29,283 nt of DNA from positions 1 to 29,283 of the forward strand of contig CAZISM010000069.1 of assembly GCA_964541895.1 (NCBI GenBank), read 5' to 3'. Position numbers and translations under genes: made by a program. The notes under the pieces were generated by a model. It did no database searches. It was not told where the DNA came from and saw nothing but the letters and a program-made list of their open reading frames with translations. Positions 1 through 8,374 of the stretch are shown piece after piece. Position 1 is the stretch's first letter. Every line of letters begins with the position of its first letter. The stretch comes from CAZISM01 sp964541895. GTDB lineage: Bacteria; Zhuqueibacterota; Zhuqueibacteria; Residuimicrobiales; Residuimicrobiaceae.

Positions 1-134
1 GTAGCCTTGTCTGATTCCACGACGGCGAGAATGTCGCCCTTTTTGACCTGTTGGTTTTCGCTAACGCGCCATTCGACGATTTTGCCGGTTTCAATATCCT
101 GGCCAATTTGAGGCATGATGATCGGTACCGCCAT
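1..134 (-). CDS. 2-oxoacid dehydrogenase E2 (dihydrolipoamide acyltransferase), N-terminal fragment
   Basis: Only the first 44 or so codons are in the window; the gene runs off the left edge. The translation begins MAVPIIMPQIGQDIETGKIV and continues to an ESDKA motif, the hallmark of a biotinyl/lipoyl domain in which the Lys carries lipoamide. In this complex the swinging lipoyl arm takes the acyl group from E1 and passes it to CoA in the cytoplasm. The ATG at 134 is preceded by AAGGAG at good spacing. It lies 81 bp downstream of the E1-beta stop on the same strand, the usual E1alpha-E1beta-E2 order. Whether the acyl substrate is pyruvate, acetoin or a branched-chain oxoacid cannot be told from this piece. 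Confidence 0.85.
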   Translation of the reverse strand, partial: MAVPIIMPQIGQDIETGKIVEWRVSENQQVKKGDILAVVESDKA

Positions 135-215
135 AGCGTACAGACTCCTTGATACGATGAGTAGATATTGGAATGTTCCAGGGGAGGCCGGCTTTTCATG
201 CCGACATAGTCCGGG

Positions 216-1253
216 CTAATCGAGGTAGAGTGCTTTTCGCGCCGCCCGGATGATATCCTCCTCCCCTGGAACACATCTGGTTTCCAGGTTAAGATTGAAC
301 GGGATGGGTGTGTTGAGCCCTGCCACGATTTCGATCGGTGAGTCCAGGTAATCGAACGCTTCCTGTTGTATAATTGAAGCGATATCAGAAGCCACGCCGC
401 CGCGGCGGATGGCCTCTTGCACAATAATGACGTGCTCAGTTTTGCGGACAGAGTTCAGGATAATCTCCTTGTCCAGAGGATATAGCGTTCTCGGATCAAC
501 CACCTCGACGTCGATGCCCTCCTGCGCCAGGGCGTCCGCCGCCTGCAGACAGCGCGGCACCATGTTGGACCAGGCAATGATGGTGAGGTCTTGTCCCTTT
601 CTTTTTATGTCGCCACATCCCAGTGGAATGACATAGTCATCTTCCGGTACCGGGCCTTTGCTCATGTACAGCAGTTTATGCTCGATAAAGATGACCGGAT
701 CGTCGCAGCGAATGCTGGCTTTGAGCAGCCCTTTGGCGTCGTACGGTGTCGACGGCATCACCACGCGCAATCCTGGGGTGTGGTAGAACAGAGCTTCAAG
801 GCTTTGCGAATGTTGAGCGGCAAGACCGTTGCCGACGCCGCCCTGAGTACGGATCACCAGAGGGACCTGGCCGATGCCGCCGGTCATAAATTTATATTTG
901 GCAGCCTGATTTATAACCTGGTCCAGAGTCAGCAACGTAAAGTCGATGAAGAGAATTTCCACCACCGGACGCATGCCGGTAATGGCGGCGCCGATCCCCA
1001 TTCCGGTAAAGCTGGCTTCGGCGATAGGCGTGTCCATGATGCGGCGGGAACCGAATTCTTCGAGCAGACCGACGGTTACTTTATAGGAACCACCGCGTTC
1101 AGCAATCCCTTCACCTATGAGAAAAACAGAGGCGTCACGACGCATCTCTTCGCGCAGTGCTTCGTTCAGGGCTTCACGATACATGAGCGTTCGTTTACCA
1201 GAGGTATCCGGTGTGACTGCCGGATTAATAATCGGAAGGGTCATAGCTTTCAT
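216..1253 (-). CDS. 2-oxoacid dehydrogenase E1 component, beta subunit (pyruvate/acetoin type)
   Basis: A 345-residue protein of full family length. It carries the E1-beta landmarks: GEGIAERGGSYKVTVGL near residue 47, the DTPIAEASFTGMGIGAA segment near 74 that contributes the TPP-activating Glu, RPVVEILFIDF near 95, and the C-terminal transketolase-like domain (VVDPRTLYPLD near 253, QEAIRRGG near 278). With E1-alpha it performs TPP-dependent decarboxylation of a 2-oxoacid and reductive acylation of E2 lipoamide. The AAQHSQSLEALFYHTPGL stretch resembles pyruvate and acetoin dehydrogenase beta subunits more than branched-chain ones; that reading is inference. The start overlaps the E1-alpha stop as TAATG, implying translational coupling. 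An in-frame ATG three codons further in is an alternative start. Confidence 0.93.
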   Translation of the reverse strand: MKAMTLPIINPAVTPDTSGKRTLMYREALNEALREEMRRDASVFLIGEGIAERGGSYKVTVGLLEEFGSRRIMDTPIAEASFTGMGIGAAITGMRPVVEILFIDFTLLTLDQVINQAAKYKFMTGGIGQVPLVIRTQGGVGNGLAAQHSQSLEALFYHTPGLRVVMPSTPYDAKGLLKASIRCDDPVIFIEHKLLYMSKGPVPEDDYVIPLGCGDIKRKGQDLTIIAWSNMVPRCLQAADALAQEGIDVEVVDPRTLYPLDKEIILNSVRKTEHVIIVQEAIRRGGVASDIASIIQQEAFDYLDSPIEIVAGLNTPIPFNLNLETRCVPGEEDIIRAARKALYLD

Positions 1254-2215
1254 TAATACGCCTCGATGAATGCACGAAAAGTTTCCATATCCGGTTCCGG
1301 GCTGTTCCGGGAAAACTCGATGGCATCGGACATTTGCTGTTCGATCTCGTTATGGATCGTTTGGATTTCTTCGTCCGTCACCTGCGCCAGGTTACGCAAA
1401 TAGGTTTGCCCGATTTTAATCGGATCTTTGGACAGAAAGTGGTTCAAACGATCCTGCGGCATGTAAGTGCCAGGATCGTTTACGTGATGGCCGCCATGGC
1501 GATAGGTTTTGGCTTCGATCAAAACCGGCCCCTTCTTCTGCCGGCAGAGTGCCGTGGCTTTGCCTGTCATCTCGTACACTTTCAAGACATCATTACCATC
1601 CACGCTCCAACTGGGTACGCCATAGCCTTCTCCACGTTTGTACAAATCCTCACCACGGCTGGATGATTCGATAGGGGTGGAGACGGCGAAATGATTGTTT
1701 TCCAGAATAAAAATTACCGGCAGGTCCCAAATCGCCGCCAGATTCAGGGATTCGGCGAAAACACCGTTATTGGAAGCACCGTCAGAAAAGAAAATAGCCA
1801 CGAGGCGATCTTCATTTTTCAGGGACGACGCCAGCGCAGCGCCCAGGCCAATGGGAATACCGCCGCCTACGATACCATTGGCGCCCAGATTTCCGGTTGC
1901 CACGTCGGCGATGTGCATCGAGCCTCCCAGGCCTCGGCAATAGCCGTCGGTTTTGCCGAACAATTCGGCCACCATACGATCGAGATGGGCGCCCTTGGCG
2001 ATGCAATGGCCATGGCCGCGGTGGGTGCTGATAATAAAATCATCCGGCCTTAAGGCCGCACAGACGCCCACCGCAACGGCTTCCTCACCAAGATAGGGGT
2101 GGAAGTAGCCGCGGATCTGGCCCTGGCGGTACAATTTGACGCATTGGGTTTCAAAGATGCGAATGCGGTATAGTGTCCGGTAGAGGTCGAGCAGGAATTC
2201 CTTTTTATATTTCAC
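1253..2215 (-). CDS. 2-oxoacid dehydrogenase E1 component, alpha subunit
   Basis: This is the TPP-binding half of E1. Visible landmarks are HRGHGHCIAKG, the glycine-rich LGGSMHIAD segment, the TPP/Mg motif (SDGASNNG followed about 27 residues later by ENN), and the YRHGGHHVNDPG loop that corresponds to the regulated phosphorylation loop of E1-alpha. The reading frame is open back to a GTG at 2287, which would overlap the regulator gene by 38 bp and has no ribosome site. The GTG at 2215 has GGAG seven bases upstream and yields about 320 residues beginning at the usual KYKKEFLLDLYRTLYRIR helix, so I prefer it. It follows the GntR stop by 34 bp and overlaps E1-beta by one base. Confidence 0.92.
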   Translation of the reverse strand: MKYKKEFLLDLYRTLYRIRIFETQCVKLYRQGQIRGYFHPYLGEEAVAVGVCAALRPDDFIISTHRGHGHCIAKGAHLDRMVAELFGKTDGYCRGLGGSMHIADVATGNLGANGIVGGGIPIGLGAALASSLKNEDRLVAIFFSDGASNNGVFAESLNLAAIWDLPVIFILENNHFAVSTPIESSSRGEDLYKRGEGYGVPSWSVDGNDVLKVYEMTGKATALCRQKKGPVLIEAKTYRHGGHHVNDPGTYMPQDRLNHFLSKDPIKIGQTYLRNLAQVTDEEIQTIHNEIEQQMSDAIEFSRNSPEPDMETFRAFIEAY

Positions 2216-2249
2216 GATACGACTCCACAGGGAGCAGCGATAGGTCGTT

Positions 2250-2972
2250 TCAAGTCGCTCGGACGGTAAAACGGTATTTATCGCCACGATAAATGGATTT
2301 TTCCATCTCCAGAATCATTTCCTTGCCGCAAAAGGTGACGCCATCGATAAGGAATGCCGGGATAGGTTGATTAATATCAAAAAATTCACGGATGCCGGTA
2401 TCCATCATGATAGTGGCCAGATCCTGGACGATTTCCGTCATGCGGATTTTATACACCCGTTCGTAGATATCATACAGCGAGCCGGAGAAATCCTGTTGCT
2501 CAATATCCGGGCAGAACTGCATGGCTATATAGCGAACCTCCAGCATCATCGGGGTTTCATTGGCAAAGCGCAAGCGATGAATTTTAAAAACCGGCCCTTT
2601 CATGTTGTAGCGACGGCCACCGATAAAAGCCGAATACCCTTCCGGCATGATGCGGGCTTCCAGCACCTTGGTGGTCGGCACGAATCCGGACTCAATCATA
2701 TTACGCGTAAAGCCTAGAATTCGTGTCGAGGACCGTTCAATACGATTTTTCTGAACAAAAGTCCCTTTGCCTTTTATCTTTATTGCCCATCCGGAATTTT
2801 CTATCTCGTGGAGTATTTTGCGAGCCGTTGTATTGCTAACCCCATATTTTTTAATAATTTCATTTTCGGAAGGGATTTGCATCCCCGGCAATAGCTCATT
2901 ATTTTGAATACGCTCGATGATCTCCCTGCTGATAGAATAATAGAGCGGAATGTGATTCTCATGCGATTTCAT
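2250..2972 (-). CDS. GntR-family transcriptional regulator with UTRA ligand domain (HutC-type)
   Basis: 240 residues. The N-terminal winged helix (about 8-76) has the family signature LLPGMQIPSENEIIKKYGVS, followed by a recognition helix TTARKILHEIENSG and the wing KGKGTFVQ. Residues about 95-235 form the UTRA effector domain (FTRNMIESGF, KIHRLRFANETPMMLEVRYI, GSLYDIYE). UTRA domains of this family bind small sugars, amino acids or phosphosugars and release DNA. It is the first gene of the 2-oxoacid dehydrogenase operon, so it probably regulates that operon and itself. A strong promoter with an operator-like motif over the transcription start lies just upstream (2987-3035). Confidence 0.92.
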   Translation of the reverse strand: MKSHENHIPLYYSISREIIERIQNNELLPGMQIPSENEIIKKYGVSNTTARKILHEIENSGWAIKIKGKGTFVQKNRIERSSTRILGFTRNMIESGFVPTTKVLEARIMPEGYSAFIGGRRYNMKGPVFKIHRLRFANETPMMLEVRYIAMQFCPDIEQQDFSGSLYDIYERVYKIRMTEIVQDLATIMMDTGIREFFDINQPIPAFLIDGVTFCGKEMILEMEKSIYRGDKYRFTVRAT

Positions 2973-2986
2973 AAAAAACTCCAGTC

Positions 2987-3035
2987 TTTACGCACTAAGT
3001 TGTAGTAGTATACTAAATAAATATGTATTTGTCAA
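2987..3035 (-). promoter_or_regulatory. Sigma70-like promoter with operator-like motif for the GntR / E1-E2 operon
   Basis: Read on the minus strand: TTGACA (3035-3030), a 17-base spacer, TATACT (3012-3007), with transcription expected to begin near 3000. The motif AACTTAGTGCGTAAA occupies 3001-2987, over the start site. The same motif recurs at 19785-19799 and, less exactly, at 3631-3645. Its position suits a repressor site, most simply for the adjacent GntR protein; that assignment is inference. Confidence 0.75.
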
Positions 3036-3600
3036 CTATTATTATTCAATGGAATGAGCGTTTTGGTCAACAATTTCGGCTAATCGTCAGCGAAGTGTAA
3101 CAGGCGAATGCTTCCCACAGCTGGACCAGCAATTTCAGTATTTCAATTGATCTCCAAATTGAAAACAGGTGCAAGCCGATGATATGGTCTGTAATAAAGT
3201 TTCCAGGCCCCATGCATCACGCACGATAAAACCTTTAGCCTGATCTCTTCACAGACCGCAGGACGGCGAGTTGTTTCTTTTAAGATTATAGATTAATTCT
3301 CGATTTGATGATTTTTATATTTGATTCTTGGCTTGAACGCGATTATATCATGTTTTTATGTCCTCTGCGTAACCCGGTGTTCGCGGCGGTGAATCATTCA
3401 GACTGGATTGGAGAAATTTTTATCGCTGCTCTTACCGCTCAAAGTAGTCTTGAGCGTATGCCGGATAATATCGTCTAATTATAATATTCCTTACGCTCAA
3501 AGTCAAGGGCAATATTGGTGCAGATGTGGAGCACAAACATCGATAAGGATTACGCAAAAATAAAAAAACCAGTGAGAAACATAATAATGAAAAAATGCAC

Positions 3601-3645
3601 TTGACTTTCGACATAAAATTAATTAGTATGTTTACGCGTTAACTT
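3601..3645 (+). promoter_or_regulatory. Sigma70-like promoter with operator-like motif for the GH65-like operon
   Basis: TTGACT (3601-3606), a 17-base spacer, then TAGTAT (3624-3629). Directly after it, TTTACGCGTTAACTT (3631-3645) covers the expected start site. It matches the GntR-operon motif (TTTACGCACTAAGTT on this strand) at 12 of 15 positions. The first downstream gene starts at 3897. Confidence 0.55.
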
Positions 3646-3896
3646 TATCGGCATTACTCGCTTCTTTCTGCAAAACGATGCTTCATCACATGCCTGTATA
3701 ACATGGTGGCATCAGTTAACCGGTCTATCGCTGCAGCAAATGCGTCTCGATTCGGTGGCATTTTGAGCATGAATTGCTTTACTCAGATTAAAAGAATAAT
3801 TGAATGATGGAGGCGAATACCCCGTACTGGAGCGGCAGCTAACAGGTGTTGCGTCTCCTGGCTAAAGTTTTTTGAATTAAAAATGGAGCAAGCGCC

Positions 3897-6140
3897 ATGT
3901 GCACAACCACAAGCAGGGATAAACTGTACAATTCCCCTTTCATCGGCAACGGCGAAATCGGCACCAACATCGGACCGACCGGTTATCATAATGGAGCCTG
4001 TCCCGAAGAGGAAAAGGTCAACCGGACCATCTTTTGGGCCGGCCGACGATTCAAGGATGCCCGGGGAGGAAATATCCGCATCCCCAGAGTGGCACCGGAA
4101 GAGCTTTTCGGAGCTACGGTTCCTCTGATCCGCTTCGGGCGCTTGGACCGGAGCTGCCTGATTGATGGCGTGAAAACGAGAGATGTGAACTGGCAACAGA
4201 CCCTGGATTACGACCAGGCCATGGCTGTTTCTGAACTGGACCATGGCGATATCGCCGAAACGACCGAAACGATGGCGTGCATGACGTTTAATATTCTGGT
4301 GTTTCATACCAGGCTGGAGAATCACGGTCAAGCTGTACGCAGGATCGAGTACACCGTCGATTATGTCTTTGGAGACGCGGATGGTTACATAGCTCGCGAT
4401 ACCCGTCTCTTTATCCGCAAACCACACCCGGACGACGTGGCCTTTGGCGATCTCGGCGGCGTCCGTTCTACGGTGACCGACTTGAATCAGCGGCCGCCCC
4501 ATGTGCTGGAAAGTTTGAGCATACAATATGAGATCGATCGGCAAGTGGGAGAGGTTCATATCGGCCGCTATCCGCTCGGCGTCATTCAGGCCACGGAGTG
4601 CGGCGGAGCCTTTATCCATGATCTGACTCTGGCACCGGGCGAAACCAAAGAGATCTGGTTTTGGGTCATGTTGAGCGATCGGCTCAAGTACGCCCATTTC
4701 CCGAAATTTGAAAAGGTCCTCGCCTTTATCGAAGCGCACAAAAAAAACTGGTCAGAATTCTGGAAAACCAGCCATCTCGAGATGGGACAGCCGCAGTTGG
4801 AAGCCATTCGCAAGGCCTCGTTGTATACCATCCGTTGCAGCACGTCGCCGTGGACCATCACCATGGGTAACCAGAGCACGACCTGGGAAGGCCGGATTTT
4901 TCATGATGAGTTTTTCGGCTTTATGGGACTGCTCTGCAACAATCAGACGGAGCTGGCGGAACGGGCGCCCAATCACCGCCTGAACACGGTGCCGGAAGCC
5001 ACCCGCCGCAGCAGAGGCCATGGTACGTTTTATGCCTGGGAGGCCATTGAAACCGGAGAAGAGAGCGCACCCTACGGCCATTGGGTCGATGAACGGTTCA
5101 TTCACGGTCAATTTTCCGAAGAGGCCTGGCAGTTCTATCTGCGCACCGGCAGCAAAAAAGCGTTGGCCCGTCATTATCCCGTTCTGCGCGGTTGTGCCGA
5201 ATGGCTCATCTATGATGTTCTGATCCGCGATGACTCGGGAAAGCTAAAAGCGCGCTCCATGACCGATATTGATGAAGGGCTGTACCCGGTTGAAGGCGGC
5301 ATTTACATCAGCTGCGCCACGATTCGCAGCCTGGAAAATGCCGCTAACGCGGCCAGAATTCTGGGCTGCGATGAGGAAGAGTCGCAGCACTGGCGCGCTC
5401 TGGCGGCGGAGTTGAGAACATCGTTGCCCATTGATGAAAAAGCCGGTCATTATATGTATTCCGAACATGCCGATCTTCCCAACGGCGGCGGCCACCTGGG
5501 CATGGTGTTTCCCTTTTCAGTGGATATTCACAGCGATGTGGCCAGAAAGACCATTTCCCTGGCGTACCAGAGTTTTCTCGATGGCCGGGCGGCAAAGCGC
5601 TCGGATCAGGTATTGGCGTACACCTGGATGTGGGCTTTGAGTCACCTGGCCACAGCCCTTTTCTACCAGGGGCGCGCGGATGAAGGATTCGAGGTACTCG
5701 GCCAGGTGCCGGCTACCGTCGGCCCGTTTATGGCCCCCAACGAGCAAATGCGGGATGACATCGGCGCTTATCTGACCTGGTATACGACCGGCGCCGGCAT
5801 GTACCTGTATTGTTTGAGTGCCATGTTCGTGCAGGTGGTGGATGAGAATGGTGCTATTCTGCTGCCCGCTCTGCCGGCTAAATTACGGGATGTGCGGTTC
5901 CATGGCCTCCTGGCCACGTCCGGAGTGTCGGTGGCAGGGGAGGTCAGAGACGGTAAGGTGATCGATCTGAACGTGACGACCGCCACCGCCATGACCTGGA
6001 GATTCCGCATGCCGGCCAGCCGCTTGGCCAACATGACATTGCGTCCAGAGATGAAGGTAGAACCGCCGGATCGTCTGGGCTATTGCAGCGTTCAATGCCG
6101 TCTCGTGCAGGGCAAGAATTCGCTGCTGGTGCGCTCCTGA
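3897..6140 (+). CDS. GH65-like (clan GH-L) glycoside hydrolase or phosphorylase, cytoplasmic
   Basis: 747 residues, no signal peptide. The N-terminal part (about 10-280) starts with PFIGNGEIGTNIGP, the 'GNG.lG' opening seen in GH65/GH95-type enzymes, and is beta-rich. From about 300 an (alpha/alpha)6-barrel-like region follows: WEGRIFHDEFFGFMGL (about 330-345), WEAIETGEESAPYGHWVDERFIHGQF (about 381-406), and helical pairs to about 650. By alignment in mind with GH65, Glu399 in VDERFIH is the likely general acid. A short beta domain closes the protein (from about 660). Family members cleave or phosphorolyse alpha-linked disaccharides; the substrate here is unknown. GGAG lies eight bases before the ATG. 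The cytoplasmic location fits breakdown of an imported di- or oligosaccharide ahead of the kinase and isomerase genes. Confidence 0.72.
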   Translation: MCTTTSRDKLYNSPFIGNGEIGTNIGPTGYHNGACPEEEKVNRTIFWAGRRFKDARGGNIRIPRVAPEELFGATVPLIRFGRLDRSCLIDGVKTRDVNWQQTLDYDQAMAVSELDHGDIAETTETMACMTFNILVFHTRLENHGQAVRRIEYTVDYVFGDADGYIARDTRLFIRKPHPDDVAFGDLGGVRSTVTDLNQRPPHVLESLSIQYEIDRQVGEVHIGRYPLGVIQATECGGAFIHDLTLAPGETKEIWFWVMLSDRLKYAHFPKFEKVLAFIEAHKKNWSEFWKTSHLEMGQPQLEAIRKASLYTIRCSTSPWTITMGNQSTTWEGRIFHDEFFGFMGLLCNNQTELAERAPNHRLNTVPEATRRSRGHGTFYAWEAIETGEESAPYGHWVDERFIHGQFSEEAWQFYLRTGSKKALARHYPVLRGCAEWLIYDVLIRDDSGKLKARSMTDIDEGLYPVEGGIYISCATIRSLENAANAARILGCDEEESQHWRALAAELRTSLPIDEKAGHYMYSEHADLPNGGGHLGMVFPFSVDIHSDVARKTISLAYQSFLDGRAAKRSDQVLAYTWMWALSHLATALFYQGRADEGFEVLGQVPATVGPFMAPNEQMRDDIGAYLTWYTTGAGMYLYCLSAMFVQVVDENGAILLPALPAKLRDVRFHGLLATSGVSVAGEVRDGKVIDLNVTTATAMTWRFRMPASRLANMTLRPEMKVEPPDRLGYCSVQCRLVQGKNSLLVRS

Positions 6141-6303
6141 AGGTATGGCGGCCATGAATCCTGGAATCATGCGGTAATGTATGGATAAAAAGCACCAACT
6201 TCACTTTATCGTTGCTCCGCACCGGCATGTGGCGATCGCAGCTGATTTACGCTATCAGCCACTCGACCTGATTCCTGTTGTAGACTATTAACCGGAGGCT
6301 GAC

Positions 6304-7215
6304 ATGTCTGATTTTTCTTTAAAGGATCTATACGGGTGGTGTTCTATTTCGTATACTCAACTGGCAACCCATCCGGAGCGCAAAGTGCCGCTGCGCATCG
6401 TGTCTGATGCCACCGAACTGGCGCAGGTCATGGCTCGAACTCTGGTGGAGGAGATCCAAACGCACAATCAGCGCCAGGAGCCCACGCGAGCGATCGTCCC
6501 CTGCGGCCCCACCGGCTGGTACAAGCCTTTTACGCAGATGGTGAATCAGGAACACGTCAGCTTGAACCATCTTGTCGTTTTTCATATGGACGAATGTCTT
6601 GATTGGCAGGGCAAGCTGCTGCCCAAAAATCATCCCTGCAATTTTCGCACCTATATGGAGCGCCATTTTTACGGCGGCATCGACCCGGCTCTGGCCGTGC
6701 CGCCCGGGCAAAGACATTTTCCGACTCCAAGCAACATGCGGGAGATGATCAGGGCGGTAACCGAGGCGCCGATCGATATCACCATGGGAGGGTGGGGACA
6801 GGACGGCCACATCGCTTACAATCAGGCGCGGCGGAATCCGTACCTTCGCATCACGCTGGAAGAACTGGAACAGTCGACGTTGCGAATACAGGAGAACAAT
6901 CTGGATACGGTTCTGGCGTTATCTCAGCGCGGTTTCGGCTCCGCCTACCAATTTGTTCCCCCCATGTCCCTGACCCTGGGTGTGAAGGAATGCCTGTCGG
7001 CAAAAAAAATCAGAGTATTCAGCGATACCGGCGCCTGGAAGCAGACAGCGTTGCGCGTGGCGCTGTTTGCGCCTCTGACCGTCGACTACCCCATGACGCT
7101 GTTGCAGAAACATCCGGATGCGCTGCTAACCGCTACTGTAGAGACCGCACGCCACCCCTTCAGCGAGAATCCGGAATGGGATTTCTTCGGAGACTCGGGT
7201 TATTATGAAGAGTAG
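6304..7215 (+). CDS. NagB-fold sugar-phosphate deaminase/isomerase-like protein
   Basis: 303 residues with the glucosamine-6-phosphate deaminase layout: phosphate-binding PCGPTGWYKPF (about 66-76), FHMDECLDW with Asp96-Glu97, GGWGQDGHIAYNQ (162-174), and the C-terminal LTLGVKECLSAKKI and P..LLQKHPDA elements. In E. coli NagB the proton shuttle is Asp72, Asp141, His143 and Glu148. Here the first three are kept (Asp96, Asp167, His169), but the position of Glu148 is Gln174 (DGHIAYNQ instead of DGHIAFNE). The segment after it also differs from NagB. So the fold is confident, but deaminase activity on glucosamine-6-P is not; another sugar phosphate is possible. GGAGG sits six bases before ATG. A PfkB kinase follows after 9 bp. 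Confidence 0.8.
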   Translation: MSDFSLKDLYGWCSISYTQLATHPERKVPLRIVSDATELAQVMARTLVEEIQTHNQRQEPTRAIVPCGPTGWYKPFTQMVNQEHVSLNHLVVFHMDECLDWQGKLLPKNHPCNFRTYMERHFYGGIDPALAVPPGQRHFPTPSNMREMIRAVTEAPIDITMGGWGQDGHIAYNQARRNPYLRITLEELEQSTLRIQENNLDTVLALSQRGFGSAYQFVPPMSLTLGVKECLSAKKIRVFSDTGAWKQTALRVALFAPLTVDYPMTLLQKHPDALLTATVETARHPFSENPEWDFFGDSGYYEE

Positions 7216-7224
7216 GGATAGCGA

Positions 7225-8247
7225 ATGAAAAAGATCGAGCGTATTATCGGCACCGGCGGCATCGGCGCCGGCATTATCTATCGACTGATCGGAAACCATG
7301 ATCTGGGCAGGAACGAGAGCCGTCCCGCCACCCTGCTGGATCAGAAGGATTACTGTAAACTCCATATCATCTTTCACTATGTCGCAAAGCTTTTGCGCGA
7401 ACTGGGCACGGGTGCAGAGGTTATACCGGTGGGCGCCGTCGGCAACGATGATCACGGCCGGAGGCTGGTCGCCGAGATGCAGCAAGCGGGCATGGATGTA
7501 CGATATGTCAACGTCCTGGATGACGCCCATACCCTGTTCGGCATCTGCTATACCTTTCCGGACGGCAGCGGCGGTAATCTGACCGAAGACAACAGCGCCA
7601 GCAACCGGGTCACACCGGCCATGATCGGAGAGCTGGAAAACGTCGTACGAGAGAGCAGTGACCGCTGCCTGCTGCTTGCCGCTCCTGAAGTGCCCTATGC
7701 CAGCCGCCGGACGCTGCTGGAGATGGGGCGACGCTATGGTGCGTTTAACGCGGCTTCTCTGGTGTCCGAAGAAATGGCGAAACCGGAAACGGTGGACTTG
7801 CTAAAGTCCATTGACCTCCTGGCTATCAATATCGATGAAGCAGCGATGTTTGCTCAAACATCTGCTGCGGCAGGCGCGGAGCAGATTGTGCGCACCTGCA
7901 GCCAAAAAATTGTGTCCGTGAATCCCCTTATCCAGCTGTTGATCACCGATGGCGAGCATGGCGCGTATGGTTTCGAAAAGGGCTATCGGCAATTTCTTCC
8001 GGCTCTGAAGGTTAACGTGGTCAATACCGCAGGAGCCGGCGATGCCATGTTGGCGGGCCTGTTGATCGGCAAAGCGTTGGGCTTGCCGTTTACAGGCGAC
8101 TCGGGTTTTTCCTGTTTGCATCTTGCCCGCCTGCTCGCTGCTTTTTCAGTGCAATCGGCTGATACCATCAATTTTGCGGCGGGCGTCGAGACCCTCAGGG
8201 CGTTTGCACAACAACACGGAGAAGAGCTCTGCTTGAAACCAGACTAA
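7225..8247 (+). CDS. PfkB-family carbohydrate kinase
   Basis: 340 residues. The ribokinase fold is shown by the N-terminal glycine-rich strand (IIGTGGIGAGI), VGAVGNDDHGRRLVAEMQQAGMD (about 69-91), INIDEAAMFA (about 201-210), LLITDGEHGAYGF (about 238-250) and the anion-hole motif NTAGAGDAM (267-275) with Asp273 as catalytic base. It transfers phosphate from ATP to a sugar hydroxyl. The start ATG lies 9 bp after the NagB-like stop with AGGGA upstream, so the two are co-translated. An 8-bp inverted repeat (8245-8264) overlaps its stop codon, without a T run. The sugar is unknown; pairing with the GH65-like and NagB-like proteins suggests it acts on their product. Confidence 0.88.
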   Translation: MKKIERIIGTGGIGAGIIYRLIGNHDLGRNESRPATLLDQKDYCKLHIIFHYVAKLLRELGTGAEVIPVGAVGNDDHGRRLVAEMQQAGMDVRYVNVLDDAHTLFGICYTFPDGSGGNLTEDNSASNRVTPAMIGELENVVRESSDRCLLLAAPEVPYASRRTLLEMGRRYGAFNAASLVSEEMAKPETVDLLKSIDLLAINIDEAAMFAQTSAAAGAEQIVRTCSQKIVSVNPLIQLLITDGEHGAYGFEKGYRQFLPALKVNVVNTAGAGDAMLAGLLIGKALGLPFTGDSGFSCLHLARLLAAFSVQSADTINFAAGVETLRAFAQQHGEELCLKPD

Positions 8248-8374
8248 GCGCTGCGTAGCGCTTACAACAGCGGAGGCGAATTTGCACTGTGGATCATGGT
8301 GGTAATCCGGACGCCGGAAGCGGCGGAGAGATCGCTGTAATTGTTGTTGAACACAGAGGGAAAGGATGTAAGAT

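Larger units (their letters stand above)
2973..3896. other. Long gene-free region between divergent operons
   Basis: Of 924 bp, no convincing coding frame is present on either strand; the best open frame is a 60-codon AT-rich stretch without family features. It holds the minus-strand promoter at 2987-3035 and a plus-strand promoter at 3601-3645. It also holds a small inverted repeat, CGCTCAA (3436-3442) with TTGAGCG (3450-3456), and a third copy of CGCTCAA at 3494-3500. The middle is AT-rich. The 250 bp between the plus-strand promoter and the GH65-like gene would be a long 5' leader. Confidence 0.6.

Noticed and set aside
3783..4739. 318-codon minus-strand open frame overlapping the GH65-like gene
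   Set aside because: It is a shadow of the GH65-like coding frame, with no ribosome site and no domain motif.
6181..6291. 36-codon open frame ending just before the NagB-like gene's ribosome site
   Set aside because: No ribosome site precedes it and the short product resembles nothing I recognise; it is probably chance.
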